64,000 bases of DNA, taken from Saccharothrix obliqua (GTDB lineage Bacteria; Actinomycetota; Actinomycetes; Mycobacteriales; Pseudonocardiaceae). The first letter of the stretch is position 1, and each line of letters begins with the position of its first letter. A program made the position numbers and the translations under genes. The stretch lies in NCBI RefSeq assembly GCF_019375475.1, contig NZ_JAHXGQ010000001.1, positions 1,201,422 through 1,265,421 of the forward strand. The letters are read 5' to 3'. Shown here one piece after another: positions 21,673 to 30,773 of this stretch. The notes beneath the pieces are model-generated. The model searched no databases. It was not told the DNA's origin and saw nothing but the letters and a program-made list of their open reading frames with translations.

Positions 21673-22383
21673 GTGGGAGAACAGCGGGACACCGGGCGGG
21701 CGCACTGGGGCTTCCTCGCCTTCTTCGCCGGCCTGGCCGGGTACCACCTGTCCACGCTGGTCTTCACCGCGGTCACGGCCGACCGGTTCGCCGAGGTCGA
21801 CATCACCGACCCACCGGTGCTCGGGCCGCTGTTGCTGTTGCTCTTCCTGCCCAACGTCCTGCTCGGCCTCGGCCCCGTCGTGGTGTCGTGGCTGCGTGGT
21901 GACGGCCCGAACCGGGACTACGGCCTCGTGCCCCGCGCACGGGACGTCAAGGTCGGCCTGCTGTGCGGTGGTGTGTCGCTGCTGGCCGCCTGGGTACTCG
22001 GGGTTGTGCTGCTGCACTTCTACCGGGAGTCCGGGAGTTCCCTGGACCGGGTGGAATCGCTGTCCGGCGGTCGCTCGGTGTGGTTGGCGATCGCGGCCCT
22101 GTTCGTCTTCGTCGGAGCGCCTCTCACGGAGGAACTGCTCGCACGCGGGGCCTTGTGGAACGCCTTGGAGCACTACAAGGTCCCCAAGCTCGCCATCCTC
22201 GGCTTAACCGCGTTGATCTTCGCGTTCCTGCACGAGGAGTCGTGGCGCACGATCAGCCTGTTCGCCCAGGGGCTCGCCCTGGGCGCGGCGCGCATGATCA
22301 CCGGACGCGTCTCGGCGAGCGTCGTCGCACACGCGACCAACAACCTGCTCCCCGCCGTCTACCTGTACGTAGGCGCCTCCTGA
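21673..22383 (+). CDS. CPBP family intramembrane metalloprotease (first)
   Basis: A 236-residue membrane protein with about 7 hydrophobic segments. Abi/CPBP motifs are present: APLTEELLARG (EExxxR), ALIFAFLHEESW (FxxxH), and VVAHATNN near the C-terminus. GTG 21673 follows GGAGGG. A related gene follows 14 bp later, indicating tandem duplication or a pair. Confidence 0.85.
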   Translation: MGEQRDTGRAHWGFLAFFAGLAGYHLSTLVFTAVTADRFAEVDITDPPVLGPLLLLLFLPNVLLGLGPVVVSWLRGDGPNRDYGLVPRARDVKVGLLCGGVSLLAAWVLGVVLLHFYRESGSSLDRVESLSGGRSVWLAIAALFVFVGAPLTEELLARGALWNALEHYKVPKLAILGLTALIFAFLHEESWRTISLFAQGLALGAARMITGRVSASVVAHATNNLLPAVYLYVGAS

Positions 22384-22397
22384 CTAGGGTGTTTGCT

Positions 22398-23174
22398 GTG
22401 AACCCACCGGATGAACCCCCGACCGGACTGATCGCCGGAGTCCGCGCGGTCGGCCGCGAACCGTCGCCCGAGCGGGCGGGGCAGCGGTGGGGGTTCGGCG
22501 CGTTCCTCTTGGTCGAAGCGGTGTTCGTGCTCTCGGCGGTGTTCATCACCGCCATCGCGAGCACCAACGGCACGGACTTCGGCGCGTCGGTCCCGTTCAT
22601 CCTCATCGGCTCCATGGTGCCGACGGTGCTGGCCGCCGCGGTCGCCGTGGTGATCACCCGCGTGCGCGGCAACGGGCCGCTGGTCGACCTGCGGCTGAGC
22701 TGGAACTGGGCCGACGTCAAGATCGGCCTCAAGCTCGGCCTGCTCGGCCTGGTGCTCACCTACCTGGCCGCGTTGATCTGGTCCCGCGTCGTCGGCGACC
22801 AGAACGCGACGTCCGCCATCGGCGAGCTGGTGGACGGCGCGGCGCTGCCGACGGGCGCGGCCATCGCGATGTTCGTCTACGTGTGCTTCGTGGGCCCGAT
22901 CTGCGAGGAGCTGATCTACCGGGGCCTGCTGTGGGGCGCGATCGAGCGCCAGGGCTGGAGCCAGTGGGCGGCGCTGGTGCTCACCACGCTGATCTTCGCG
23001 GCCAGCCACCTGGAGCCGCTGCGCACGTCGCTGCTGATCGTGATCGCCCTGCCGATCGGCATCGCGCGGCTGCTCACGAGGCGGCTCACGGCGAGCGTCG
23101 TGGCGCACGTGATCAACAACTTCCTGCCGGGTCTTACGCTGCTGCTCGTGTCATTGGGGGTGATGCCGGGGTGA
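22398..23174 (+). CDS. CPBP family intramembrane metalloprotease (second)
   Basis: A 258-residue paralogue of the preceding gene: PICEELIYRGLLWG (EExxxR), LIFAASHLEPLRT (FxxxH) and VVAHVINNFLPG. GTG 22398 is preferred because AGGG lies 8 nt upstream; GTG 22389 would add three residues. The stop codon overlaps the pxpA start (GTGA). Confidence 0.85.
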   Translation: MNPPDEPPTGLIAGVRAVGREPSPERAGQRWGFGAFLLVEAVFVLSAVFITAIASTNGTDFGASVPFILIGSMVPTVLAAAVAVVITRVRGNGPLVDLRLSWNWADVKIGLKLGLLGLVLTYLAALIWSRVVGDQNATSAIGELVDGAALPTGAAIAMFVYVCFVGPICEELIYRGLLWGAIERQGWSQWAALVLTTLIFAASHLEPLRTSLLIVIALPIGIARLLTRRLTASVVAHVINNFLPGLTLLLVSLGVMPG

Positions 23175-23926
23175 TCGACCTCAACAGCGACCTCGGCGAG
23201 GGTTTCGGCATCTGGCGGCTCGGCGACGACGACGCCCTGCTGGACGTGGTGACCAGCGCGAACGTCGCGTGCGGCTTCCACGCGGGCGACCCGTCGACCA
23301 TGCGGCGGGTGTGCGCGCGGGCGGCCGAGCGCGGTGTCGCGGTGGGCGCCCAGGTGTCCTACCGGGACCTGGCGGGCTTCGGCCGCCGGTTCATCGACGC
23401 CGACCCCGCGGAGCTGGCGGACGAGGTGCTGTACCAGATCGGCGCCCTGGACGCGTGCGCCCGCGCGGCCGGCACGCGGGTGGCCTACGTGAAGCCGCAC
23501 GGCGCGCTCTACAACGCGACCGTGCACCACGACAGGCAGGCCGAGGCCGTCGTGCGCGGTGTGCGGGCGTTCGGCGACCTGCCCGTGCTGGGGCTGCCCG
23601 GCTCACGCCTGCTGCACCACGCGTCGGCGGCGGGGTTGCGGGCGGTGCGCGAGGCGTTCGCCGACCGCGCGTACACGGCGGAAGGCGCGTTGGTGCCCCG
23701 CGGCACGGCGGGTGCGGTCCTCACGGACACGGAGCAGGTGCTCACGCAGGTGCTGCGGCTTGCCCGGCGCGGTGAACTGGTGGCGATTTCGGGTGAGACC
23801 CTCACCACCGAGGTGGACTCCATCTGCCTGCACGGGGACACTCCAGGAGCCGTGGAACACGCCCGAGCGGTGCGGGAAGCACTCCTGGGGGCGGGCGTCG
23901 CCGTGGGCCGATTCGTGGCCGAGTAG
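23171..23926 (+). CDS. pxpA: 5-oxoprolinase subunit A (LamB/YcsF family)
   Basis: A 251-residue protein beginning IDLNSDLGEGFG, the PxpA signature, with ANVACGFHAGDP, KPHGALYN and SICLHGDTPGAVEHA. With PxpB and PxpC it opens 5-oxoproline to glutamate using ATP. Neither partner gene is in the window, so they must be elsewhere or absent. GTG 23171 overlaps the upstream stop by four bases. Confidence 0.93.
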   Translation: MIDLNSDLGEGFGIWRLGDDDALLDVVTSANVACGFHAGDPSTMRRVCARAAERGVAVGAQVSYRDLAGFGRRFIDADPAELADEVLYQIGALDACARAAGTRVAYVKPHGALYNATVHHDRQAEAVVRGVRAFGDLPVLGLPGSRLLHHASAAGLRAVREAFADRAYTAEGALVPRGTAGAVLTDTEQVLTQVLRLARRGELVAISGETLTTEVDSICLHGDTPGAVEHARAVREALLGAGVAVGRFVAE

Positions 23927-23927
23927 A

Positions 23928-23944
23928 CCCGTCTGGCAGAATGG
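23928..23944 (+). promoter_or_regulatory. Promoter-like motif upstream of rpsP
   Basis: CCCGTCTGGCAGAATGG lies about 135 bp upstream of rpsP and recurs with two changes upstream of rplS at 26024. TGGCAGAAT resembles an extended -10 region. Likely a shared promoter type for ribosomal-protein genes (inference). Confidence 0.45.
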
Positions 23945-24077
23945 CCTGTTGTTCGCCGCGGTCGGTCCCTCTCACCGTGCCATGGCGCCCAGACCTTTGG
24001 GCCCTCCCACCCGTGCCCCACGCGGGCGAGGAGTGTCCGCACCTGAGCAAACGAGAGCCTGAGGAGTACCCACACCC

Positions 24078-24506
24078 GTGGCCGTCAAGATCAAGCTTCA
24101 GCGGCTTGGCAAGATCCGTCAGCCGTACTACCGGATCGTCGTCGCCGACGCGCGCACCCGTCGCAACGGCAAGGCCATCGAGACGATCGGCAAGTACCAC
24201 CCGAAGGAAGAGCCCTCGTTCATCGAGGTGAACACCGACCGGGCGCAGTATTGGCTGGGTGTCGGCGCGCAGCCGACCGAATCCGTCCAGCGCATCCTGG
24301 AGATCACCGGCGACTGGCAGAAGTTCAAGGGCCTGCCCGGCGCCGAGGGCACCCTCAAGGTCAAGGAGCCCAAGCCGAGCAAGGCGGACCTGTTCGCCGC
24401 CGCGCTCGCCGCCGCGGGTGACGCGCCGTCGACCGAGGCCACCACGCCGAAGAAGAAGGCCGCCAAGAAGAGCGACGAGGCCGAGGCCCCCAAGGACGAG
24501 GCGTGA
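24078..24506 (+). CDS. rpsP: 30S ribosomal protein bS16
   Basis: A 142-residue S16, longer than the roughly 80-residue enterobacterial form because of an alanine/lysine/glutamate-rich tail ([20 protein letters not shown]) usual in actinobacteria. Core: [20 protein letters not shown] and [21 protein letters not shown] 24078 with GAGGAG upstream. Its stop overlaps khpA. Confidence 0.97.
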   Translation: MAVKIKLQRLGKIRQPYYRIVVADARTRRNGKAIETIGKYHPKEEPSFIEVNTDRAQYWLGVGAQPTESVQRILEITGDWQKFKGLPGAEGTLKVKEPKPSKADLFAAALAAAGDAPSTEATTPKKKAAKKSDEAEAPKDEA

Positions 24507-24742
24507 GCTTGTTGGCTGACGCCCTGGAACATCTCGTCCGGGGCATCGTCGACCACCCGGACGACGTCCGGGTGAACCTGGTCACGACCCGGCGCGGGCG
24601 CACGCTCGAGGTGCACGTCCACCCGGACGACCTCGGCAAGGTGATCGGCCGCAGCGGTCGCACCGCGAACGCCCTGCGCACCGTGATGGCCGGTATCGGT
24701 GGTCGTGGCGTGCGCGTCGACGTGGTCGACACCGACCGCTGA
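24503..24742 (+). CDS. khpA: KH-domain RNA-binding protein
   Basis: A 79-residue single KH domain with the GRSGRT loop (GxxG) after LGKVI. KhpA proteins bind RNA, often with KhpB, and lie between rpsP and rimM in many Gram-positives. GTG 24503 overlaps the rpsP stop by four bases. Confidence 0.93.
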   Translation: MSLLADALEHLVRGIVDHPDDVRVNLVTTRRGRTLEVHVHPDDLGKVIGRSGRTANALRTVMAGIGGRGVRVDVVDTDR

Positions 24743-24750
24743 GCGCGCAC

Positions 24751-25269
24751 ATGGACGTCGTCGTCGGCCGTGTGGCCAAGGCGCACGGGATCACCGGCGA
24801 ACTCGCCGTGGACGTGCGCACCGACTCGCCCGAACTGCGGTTCGCGCGTGGCTCGGCGCTGGTCGCGAAGCTGCGTGACGGCACGTCCCGCACCCTCACC
24901 GTCGCAGCCGCCCGGAACCACTCCGGGCGGCTGCTGGTGCGTTTCGAGGAGGTCCTGACCAGGGACGTCGCCGAGACGCTTCGCGGGACGCTGCTGTTCG
25001 CGGGCACCGAGGACCTGCCGCCGACCGGTGACCCGGACGAGTTCTACGACCACCAGCTCGCCGGTCTGCGCGCCGAGCTGGCCGACGGCACCGTGGTCGG
25101 CACCGTCCAGGACGTCGTGCACGGTCCGGGCGGCGAGCTGCTGGTGCTCCGCCGCGAGGGCGGTGGCGAGGCGCTGGTGCCGTTCGTGCGGCAGATCGTG
25201 CCCACCGTCGACGTGACGGGCGGGCGCGTGGTGCTGGACCCGCCAGAGGGCCTGCTCGATGCGCATTGA
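24751..25269 (+). CDS. rimM: Ribosome maturation factor RimM
   Basis: A 172-residue RimM, assisting 30S head assembly. N-terminal barrel [23 protein letters not shown]-barrel part with [11 protein letters not shown] and [18 protein letters not shown] 24751. Its last 11 bases overlap trmD. Confidence 0.95.
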   Translation: MDVVVGRVAKAHGITGELAVDVRTDSPELRFARGSALVAKLRDGTSRTLTVAAARNHSGRLLVRFEEVLTRDVAETLRGTLLFAGTEDLPPTGDPDEFYDHQLAGLRAELADGTVVGTVQDVVHGPGGELLVLRREGGGEALVPFVRQIVPTVDVTGGRVVLDPPEGLLDAH

Positions 25270-25999
25270 CGTGGTCACCATCTTCCCCGAGTACCTCGAC
25301 CCGCTGCGGGCCGCGCTGCTCGGCAAGGCCATCGACAAGGGCCTGATCAGCGTCGACGTGCACGACCTGCGGGACTGGACGCACGACGTGCACAAGGCCG
25401 TCGACGACAGCCCCTACGGCGGCGGTCCCGGCATGGTGATGAAACCCCAGGTGTGGGGCGCCGCGCTGGACGACGTGTGCGCGGGCGAGCCCGCGCCGCG
25501 GCTGGTCGTGCCGACGCCCGCCGGCCGGCCGTTCACCCAGGCGCTGGCGCACGAGCTGGCCGCGGAACCGCGGCTGGTGTTCGCGTGCGGCCGGTACGAG
25601 GGCATCGACCAGCGGGTGGTGGACGACGCGGCCCGCCGGATGCGCGTGGACGAGGTGTCCATCGGCGACTACGTGCTGGTCGGCGGCGAGGTCGCGGTGC
25701 TGGTCGTGGTGGAGGCCGTGGTCCGGCTGCTGCCCGGCGTGCTCGGCAACCCGGACTCGGCCGCGCAGGACTCGTTCTCCGACGGCCTGCTGGAGGGTCC
25801 CTCGTACACCCGACCGGAGGTGTGGCGCGACCTGGCGGTGCCCGAGGTGCTGCGGTCGGGCAACCACCGGTTGATCGACCGCTGGCGGCGTGACCAGGCC
25901 ATTCGCCGCACGTGGGAACGCCGGCCGGAACTGCTCGACGCCCTGCCCGAGGACGCGTTGGACAAGCACGACCGGAAGTTGCTGGACGAGTTGCGCTAA
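25259..25999 (+). CDS. trmD: tRNA (guanine37-N1)-methyltransferase
   Basis: A 246-residue SPOUT methyltransferase making m1G37. Signatures: [39 protein letters not shown] and the knot [19 protein letters not shown] 25259 overlaps rimM by 11 bases, so the two are co-translated. Confidence 0.97.
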   Translation: MRIDVVTIFPEYLDPLRAALLGKAIDKGLISVDVHDLRDWTHDVHKAVDDSPYGGGPGMVMKPQVWGAALDDVCAGEPAPRLVVPTPAGRPFTQALAHELAAEPRLVFACGRYEGIDQRVVDDAARRMRVDEVSIGDYVLVGGEVAVLVVVEAVVRLLPGVLGNPDSAAQDSFSDGLLEGPSYTRPEVWRDLAVPEVLRSGNHRLIDRWRRDQAIRRTWERRPELLDALPEDALDKHDRKLLDELR

Positions 26000-26023
26000 C
26001 CCCCGATTTCGTCAGGACGCCGC

Positions 26024-26040
26024 CCGTCTGGCACACTGGA
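26024..26040 (+). promoter_or_regulatory. Promoter-like motif upstream of rplS
   Basis: CCCGTCTGGCACACTGG matches the motif upstream of rpsP at 15 of 17 positions, and both are followed by a GTTG-containing stretch. It lies 25 bp after trmD and 121 bp before rplS, so rplS has its own promoter and a leader of roughly 110 nt. A second possible -35, TTGACT, is at 26100-26105. Confidence 0.45.
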
Positions 26041-26160
26041 CAGGTTGCTGCACCCGGGTCGTCCGGCGTGCGCCGTAAGCCAGCCCCCTTGCCGGTTACT
26101 TGACTTAGAACGTGCCCAGGGGGAGTACGCAATACACGTGAGGACGAGGACGGACCACCG

Positions 26161-26520
26161 ATGAACACCCTGGACGCTCTTGACGCCCAGTCGCTGCGCT
26201 CCGACATCCCGGGCTTCCGGCCGGGCGACACGCTGAAGGTCCACGTCCGCGTCATCGAGGGCTCCCGCGAGCGGGTCCAGGTGTTCCAGGGCGTCGTGAT
26301 CCGCCGCCAGGGCGGCGGCATCCGCGAGACCTTCACCGTCCGCAAGGTCTCGTTCGGCGTCGGCGTCGAGCGCACCTTCCCGGTGCACTCCCCGAACATC
26401 GCCGAGATCGAGGTCGCCTCCCGCGGCGACGTGCGTCGCGCGAAGCTGTACTACCTGCGCGACCTGCGCGGCAAGGCCGCCAAGATCAAGGAGAAGCGCG
26501 AGGCCAAGCCGGCCTCCTGA
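26161..26520 (+). CDS. rplS: 50S ribosomal protein bL19
   Basis: A 119-residue L19 with [40 protein letters not shown] and [18 protein letters not shown] 26161 follows a purine-rich GAGGACGAGGAC stretch. Confidence 0.97.
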   Translation: MNTLDALDAQSLRSDIPGFRPGDTLKVHVRVIEGSRERVQVFQGVVIRRQGGGIRETFTVRKVSFGVGVERTFPVHSPNIAEIEVASRGDVRRAKLYYLRDLRGKAAKIKEKREAKPAS

Positions 26521-26554
26521 GGCCGCTGCCCGCCTTACCGCTAGCCTGCCCCCC

Positions 26555-27466
26555 GTGGCAGAACCAGCGCACAACTCCGCCGATGACGGTCAGGAACCCG
26601 ATGCCGAGTCCACTCCGGACTCGGCATCGGGCGCTCGGGGCCGGAAGAAGAAAAAAGCTCCGCTCTGGCGTGAGATCCTCGTGCTGCTGGCCACCGCGCT
26701 GGTGCTCACCGTCCTGATCCAGACGTTCCTGGCACGGGTGTACGTCATCCCGTCGGCGTCCATGGCGCAGACGCTGCACGGCTGCACCTCCCCGTGCTTC
26801 GGCGACCGCGTGCTGGTCGACAAGCTGGTCTACGACTTCAGCGCCATCGAGCCCGGCGAAGTGGTGGTCTTCCGGGGCCCGCCCGCGTGGACCGCCAACG
26901 ACTTCACGTCCAACCGGTCCGAGAACCCCGTGGTGCGCGTCCTCCAATCGGGCCTGTCCCTGATCGGCCTCGCCCCGCCGGACGAGCGGGACTTCGTCAA
27001 GCGCGTGATCGCCGTCGGCGGCCAGACCGTCGAGTGCTGCGACGAGCGCGGTCGCGTGGTCGTGGACGGCAAACCGCTCGACGAGCCGTACATCTACTGG
27101 CAGCCCGGAATCGGTCCGGAGGCGCAGGATTCGTTCGAACCGGTGAAAGTCCCCGAAGGACACCTTTGGGTGATGGGGGACAACCGGAACAACTCCACCG
27201 ACTCCCGCAGGCAGGGCGGTGGCGGCGTGAACGGCACGATTTCGGAGTCCGACGTGATCGGCAAAGCACGCGCGATCGTGCTGCCGCCGTCCAGGTGGGG
27301 CGGGGTGGGCGACCACAACCCGCAGGTCGTGGCGTTGAGCGCGCCCGCGTGGCAGGCGGGTCTCCCGGCTGGCGCCGGGCTCGCCGCGGCGTGGCCGGTG
27401 CTGTTGCTCGGCCGCCGGTTGCGGGCCCGGTTGACCAGGGCCTCACAGACCGGATCGGTACGCTGA
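26555..27466 (+). CDS. lepB: Signal peptidase I (first of two)
   Basis: A 303-residue S26 signal peptidase. A charged N-terminus (GRKKKKAP) precedes a transmembrane helix at about 40-60; catalytic Ser69 is in VIPSASMAQTL and Lys149 in DFVKRVIAVGG. GDNRNNSTDS is the conserved box E. A hydrophobic C-terminal segment (AGLAAAWPVLLLG) suggests a second membrane anchor. Cys pairs GCTSPC and ECC are shared with the next gene. GTG 26555. Confidence 0.93.
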   Translation: MAEPAHNSADDGQEPDAESTPDSASGARGRKKKKAPLWREILVLLATALVLTVLIQTFLARVYVIPSASMAQTLHGCTSPCFGDRVLVDKLVYDFSAIEPGEVVVFRGPPAWTANDFTSNRSENPVVRVLQSGLSLIGLAPPDERDFVKRVIAVGGQTVECCDERGRVVVDGKPLDEPYIYWQPGIGPEAQDSFEPVKVPEGHLWVMGDNRNNSTDSRRQGGGGVNGTISESDVIGKARAIVLPPSRWGGVGDHNPQVVALSAPAWQAGLPAGAGLAAAWPVLLLGRRLRARLTRASQTGSVR

Positions 27467-27470
27467 CCGC

Positions 27471-28379
27471 GTGGTAGACGTCGCACCTTCCCGCGGTTCG
27501 TCCGACGAGGACCCCGAGCACTCCTCCCCCGACGAGGAGAAGCGCGGTTGGTTCCGCAAGCGGTCGCAGAAGAAGAAGCGGAAGGGGTCGTTCTGGCGTG
27601 AGCTGCCGATCCTGATCGTGGTGGCCGTCGTGCTCGCGATCCTGATCCAGACCTTCCTCGCGCGGGTGTACATGATCCCGTCGGAGTCGATGGCGCAGAC
27701 GCTGCACGGCTGCGCCGCGCCGTGCTTCGGCGACCGCGTGCTGGTCGACAAGCTCACCTACGACTTCACCGAACCCGGACCCGGCGACGTCGTCGTCTTC
27801 CACGGGCCCGACAGCTGGAACAACCAGGACTTCGCGCCCGCCGAGCCGAGCAACCCGGTGGCGAGCTTCTTCCAGGGGCTCGGCTCGCTGATCGGCATCC
27901 CGACGGCGAGCAAGGAGGACTTCGTCAAGCGGATCATCGCCGTGGGCGGCCAGACCATCAAGTGCTGCGACGAGCAGAACCGCGTGCTGGTGGACGGCAA
28001 ACCGCTGGACGAGCCCTACATCTACTGGGAGCCGGGTCGCGGCACGTTCCAGGAGTCGTTCGACGAGCTGAAGATCCCCGAGGGCTTCCTGTTCGTCATG
28101 GGCGACAACCGCAACGACTCGTGCGACTCGCGGTGCCAGGGCGACCGGCGGCTGGGCGGCCTGGTGCCGGTGGACAACGTGGTGGGCAAGGCCCGGCTGA
28201 TCGTGCTGCCGCCGTCCCGGTGGGGCGGGGTGGACGACCACGACCCGCAGGCCGTGGCGCTGGGCGCGCCCGCGTGGCAGGACGTCCTGCCCGCCGGGAT
28301 CGGCGTGGCGGCGGCCTGGCCCGTGCTGCTGCTGGGCAGGCGGGTGAGGTCCCGGTTCCGCGGTTCGCGGCTGGGATAG
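27471..28379 (+). CDS. lepB: Signal peptidase I (second of two)
   Basis: A 302-residue paralogue of the preceding gene, starting 4 bp after it. Charged N-terminus (RSQKKKRKGS), membrane helix at about 43-62, catalytic Ser73 in MIPSESMAQTL, catalytic Lys in DFVKRIIAVGG, box E GDNRNDSCDSRC, and the same C-terminal anchor. Multiple type I signal peptidases in tandem are known in actinomycetes with large secretomes. GTG 27471. Confidence 0.93.
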   Translation: MVDVAPSRGSSDEDPEHSSPDEEKRGWFRKRSQKKKRKGSFWRELPILIVVAVVLAILIQTFLARVYMIPSESMAQTLHGCAAPCFGDRVLVDKLTYDFTEPGPGDVVVFHGPDSWNNQDFAPAEPSNPVASFFQGLGSLIGIPTASKEDFVKRIIAVGGQTIKCCDEQNRVLVDGKPLDEPYIYWEPGRGTFQESFDELKIPEGFLFVMGDNRNDSCDSRCQGDRRLGGLVPVDNVVGKARLIVLPPSRWGGVDDHDPQAVALGAPAWQDVLPAGIGVAAAWPVLLLGRRVRSRFRGSRLG

Positions 28380-28385
28380 GGTCGG

Positions 28386-29183
28386 GTGGTGATCCGCAAG
28401 CCGCCGCGCGCGCAGGTCCGCCAGACCGCGGGCATCTGGGCCTTCCAGGCCGCGCTGGACCGGCGCGGCCTCGGCCCGGTGGCCGGGGTGGACGAGGCCG
28501 GGCGCGGCGCGTGCGCGGGACCGCTGGTGGTGGCGTCGTGCGTGCTCCGACCCGGTGACGCGGCCCGGTTCGAGGGGCTCACCGACTCCAAGCTGCTGAC
28601 GGCGGCGGCGCGTGACCGCATGTACGACCTGGTGCTCAAGCGCGCCGTGGACCACGCGGTGATCATCTTCCCGGCGTGGGAGGTCGACCTGCTCGGCGTG
28701 CACGTGGCGAACATCGAGGGGATGCGGCGCGCGGTGGCGCGGTTGTCCGAGCACCCCGGCTACGTGCTGACCGACGGCTTCCCGGTGCCGGGGCTGACCG
28801 CGCCGAACGTGCCGGTGGTCAAGGGCGACCGGGTGGCGGCGTGCGTGGCGGCGGCGTCCGTGCTGGCCAAGGTGACCAGGGACCGCATCATGGCGGAGTT
28901 GCACGAGCAGTACCCGGTGTACGGGTTCGACGTGCACAAGGGGTACAGCACGGCCGAGCACACCGCGGCGTTGCGGGCACACGGGCCGAGCGCGGAGCAC
29001 CGCTGGTCGTATGCGAACGTGGCTTCGGCAGGGGCGCGGCACGGGTTGACCGCGCCGCACCGGGTGGCGCGTGACGTGCTTTCCGCCGGCGTGGTCCAGA
29101 ATGGAACCTCGCCGCAGATCAGCGGTGGCAGGCTCGCGACGAGGAGGGGCGCGGATTCGATGAGCACCCGCGCGGAGGCGTAA
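28386..29183 (+). CDS. rnhB: Ribonuclease HII
   Basis: A 265-residue RNase HII with catalytic DEAGRG in VAGVDEAGRGACAGP, the Asp of LTDGFPV, and the KVTRDRIM region. It has a 35-residue C-terminal extension beyond the usual enzyme. It removes ribonucleotides from DNA and RNA primers. GTG 28386 or 28389. Its TAA overlaps the next ATG (TAATG). Confidence 0.94.
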   Translation: MVIRKPPRAQVRQTAGIWAFQAALDRRGLGPVAGVDEAGRGACAGPLVVASCVLRPGDAARFEGLTDSKLLTAAARDRMYDLVLKRAVDHAVIIFPAWEVDLLGVHVANIEGMRRAVARLSEHPGYVLTDGFPVPGLTAPNVPVVKGDRVAACVAAASVLAKVTRDRIMAELHEQYPVYGFDVHKGYSTAEHTAALRAHGPSAEHRWSYANVASAGARHGLTAPHRVARDVLSAGVVQNGTSPQISGGRLATRRGADSMSTRAEA

Positions 29184-29506
29184 TGAGTGCAGAGGATCTC
29201 GAAAAGTACGAGACCGAGATGGAGTTGTCGCTGTACAAGGAGTACCGCGACATCGTCAGCCAGTTCTCGTTCGTCGTGGAGACCGAGCGGCGGTTCTACC
29301 TGGCCAACTCGGTGGACGTGCAGGTCCGCAACGCGGACGGCGAGGTCTACTTCGAGGTGCGGATGTCCGACGCGTGGGTGTGGGACATGTACCGTCCCGC
29401 CCGTTTCGTGAAGAACGTCCGGGTGATCACGTTCAAGGACGTGAACGTCGAAGAGCTGGACAAGCCCGACCTGCGGCTCCCGGAGGACGGTCCGTTCAAC
29501 TCCTGA
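29183..29506 (+). CDS. DUF2469 family protein
   Basis: A 107-residue acidic protein, MSAEDLEKYETEMELSLYKE, the actinobacteria-specific DUF2469 family always found next to rnhB. Function unknown. ATG 29183 overlaps the rnhB stop by one base. A hairpin with a T-run follows. Confidence 0.92.
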   Translation: MSAEDLEKYETEMELSLYKEYRDIVSQFSFVVETERRFYLANSVDVQVRNADGEVYFEVRMSDAWVWDMYRPARFVKNVRVITFKDVNVEELDKPDLRLPEDGPFNS

Positions 29507-29520
29507 CCGTCCCAGTCGCG

Positions 29521-29552
29521 AGGGGCACGTCCTGACCGGATGGGCCCCTTTT
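29521..29552 (+). terminator. Rho-independent terminator after DUF2469
   Basis: AGGGGC (29521-29526) pairs with GCCCCT (29544-29549) and is followed by TTTT, ending the rnhB operon. Confidence 0.65.
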
Positions 29553-29599
29553 CGACTTTCCCGACCCGTTTGCGCAGCTCGGCGGCGGTTCCCGCGCAG

Positions 29600-29654
29600 T
29601 TGTCCACAGGCCCCGCCGGCGGCATCCACAGGTTGCGATTACCTGTTGGCCACA
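29600..29654. promoter_or_regulatory. DnaA-box-like cluster upstream of yraN
   Basis: TTGTCCACA (29600-29608) is an exact consensus DnaA box. GCATCCACA (29622-29630) and TTGGCCACA (29646-29654) are partial matches, spaced 22 and 24 bp, about two helical turns. The first two also occur with the same spacing, reversed, at 43277-43307. Confidence 0.5.
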
Positions 29655-29715
29655 CCTGATCAGCTTCGGCAGAGTCGACACCGGATCAACCGGTTCGACC
29701 GAACGGAGCAGTGTG

Positions 29716-30072
29716 ATGCCGACCAAGCAGCAACTGGGGCGCCTGGGCGAGCAGGTCGCGTGCCGCTACCTGCGTGAGCGCGAGCGGCTGGCCGTGCTGG
29801 CCCGGAACTGGCGGTGCCCGGCCGGTGAGCTGGACATCGTGGCGACCGACCGCGCGCGGCTCGTGGTGTGCGAGGTCAAGTGCCGGTCCGGGACGGGGCG
29901 CGACGGTCCGCTGGAGGCCGTGACACCGGACAAGCTGGCCCGCGTGCGCGGGTTGGCCGCCCGCTGGCGGGCCGCGCACGGCCTGCACCACCTGGAGATC
30001 CGGTGCGACCTGGTGGGCATCCTGTGGCCGCGGTCCGGTCCGATCCGCCTGCACCACGTGCGGGGTGCCTGA
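29716..30072 (+). CDS. YraN/UPF0102 family nuclease-like protein
   Basis: A 118-residue UPF0102 protein: LGRLGEQVACRYLRER, then WRCPAGELDIVATDRARLVVCEVKCRSG cut by catalytic-type residues of the restriction-endonuclease fold (E-x-D...E-x-K). ATG 29716 is preferred over the GTG just before it. It ends one base before comM, the usual partner. Confidence 0.92.
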   Translation: MPTKQQLGRLGEQVACRYLRERERLAVLARNWRCPAGELDIVATDRARLVVCEVKCRSGTGRDGPLEAVTPDKLARVRGLAARWRAAHGLHHLEIRCDLVGILWPRSGPIRLHHVRGA

Positions 30073-30073
30073 G

Positions 30074-30706
30074 ATGGCGTTGGCGCGTGCGTGGTCGGTG
30101 GCGTTGTTCGGCGTGGACGGCGTGCCGGTGGAGATCGAGGCGGACGTGGGCGCGGGCTCGGTCCGGACCCAGCTGCTCGGCCTGCCCGACGCGGCGTTGC
30201 ACGAGTCGAAGGACCGCGTCCGGGCCGCGGTGCGCAACAGCGCGCACGCGTGGCCGACCCAGCGGGTGACCCTCGGCCTGTCGCCGGCGACCCTGCCCAA
30301 GGGCGGTTCCGGCTACGACCTGGCGTTGGCGTGCGTCGTGCTGGCGGCGGCGCAGGCCGTGCCGGGCGAGCGGCTGGGCGGCACCGCCCTGCTCGGCGAA
30401 CTGGCGTTGGACGGTCGGCTGCGCACCGTGCGGGGCGTGCTGCCCGCGTTGCTGGCGGCGCGGCGGGCGGGTCTGGCGCGGGCGGTGGTGCCCGAGGCGT
30501 CCCTGCCGGAGGCGGCGCTGGTGGCGGGCGTGGAGGTGCGTGGCGCGGCGACGTTGGCCGACGTCATCGCCTGGCTGAACGGTGACGACGCGGCGTTGGC
30601 GGATGCGCCCGCGACCGGCCCGCCGCCCGCGCCGCCGGGCAAGGAGCTGGCCGACGTGGTGGGTCAGCCGGAGGCCAGGTGGGCGCTGGAGGTCGCGGCG
30701 GCGGGT
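30074..30706 (+). pseudogene. comM: comM/yifB, 5' fragment (interrupted by mobile element)
   Basis: Codes for the first 211 residues of the Mg-chelatase-like AAA+ helicase ComM (YifB), which drives branch migration in transformation. The N-terminal Lon-protease-like fold is intact (VALFGVDGVPVEIEADV; LGLSPATLPKGGSGYDLALA). It runs to DVVGQPEARWALEVAAAG, just before the Walker A loop, and then enters foreign sequence, adding 15 unrelated residues and stopping at 30751. ATG 30074 lies one base after the yraN stop. The remainder is at 37556-38437. Confidence 0.93.
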
Positions 30707-30773
30707 GTTGGTAACCCCGGATATTCGACCTTGCGGAGTTCGGTGCTTTGACGCTCGTTCCAGGTGTCGGGCG

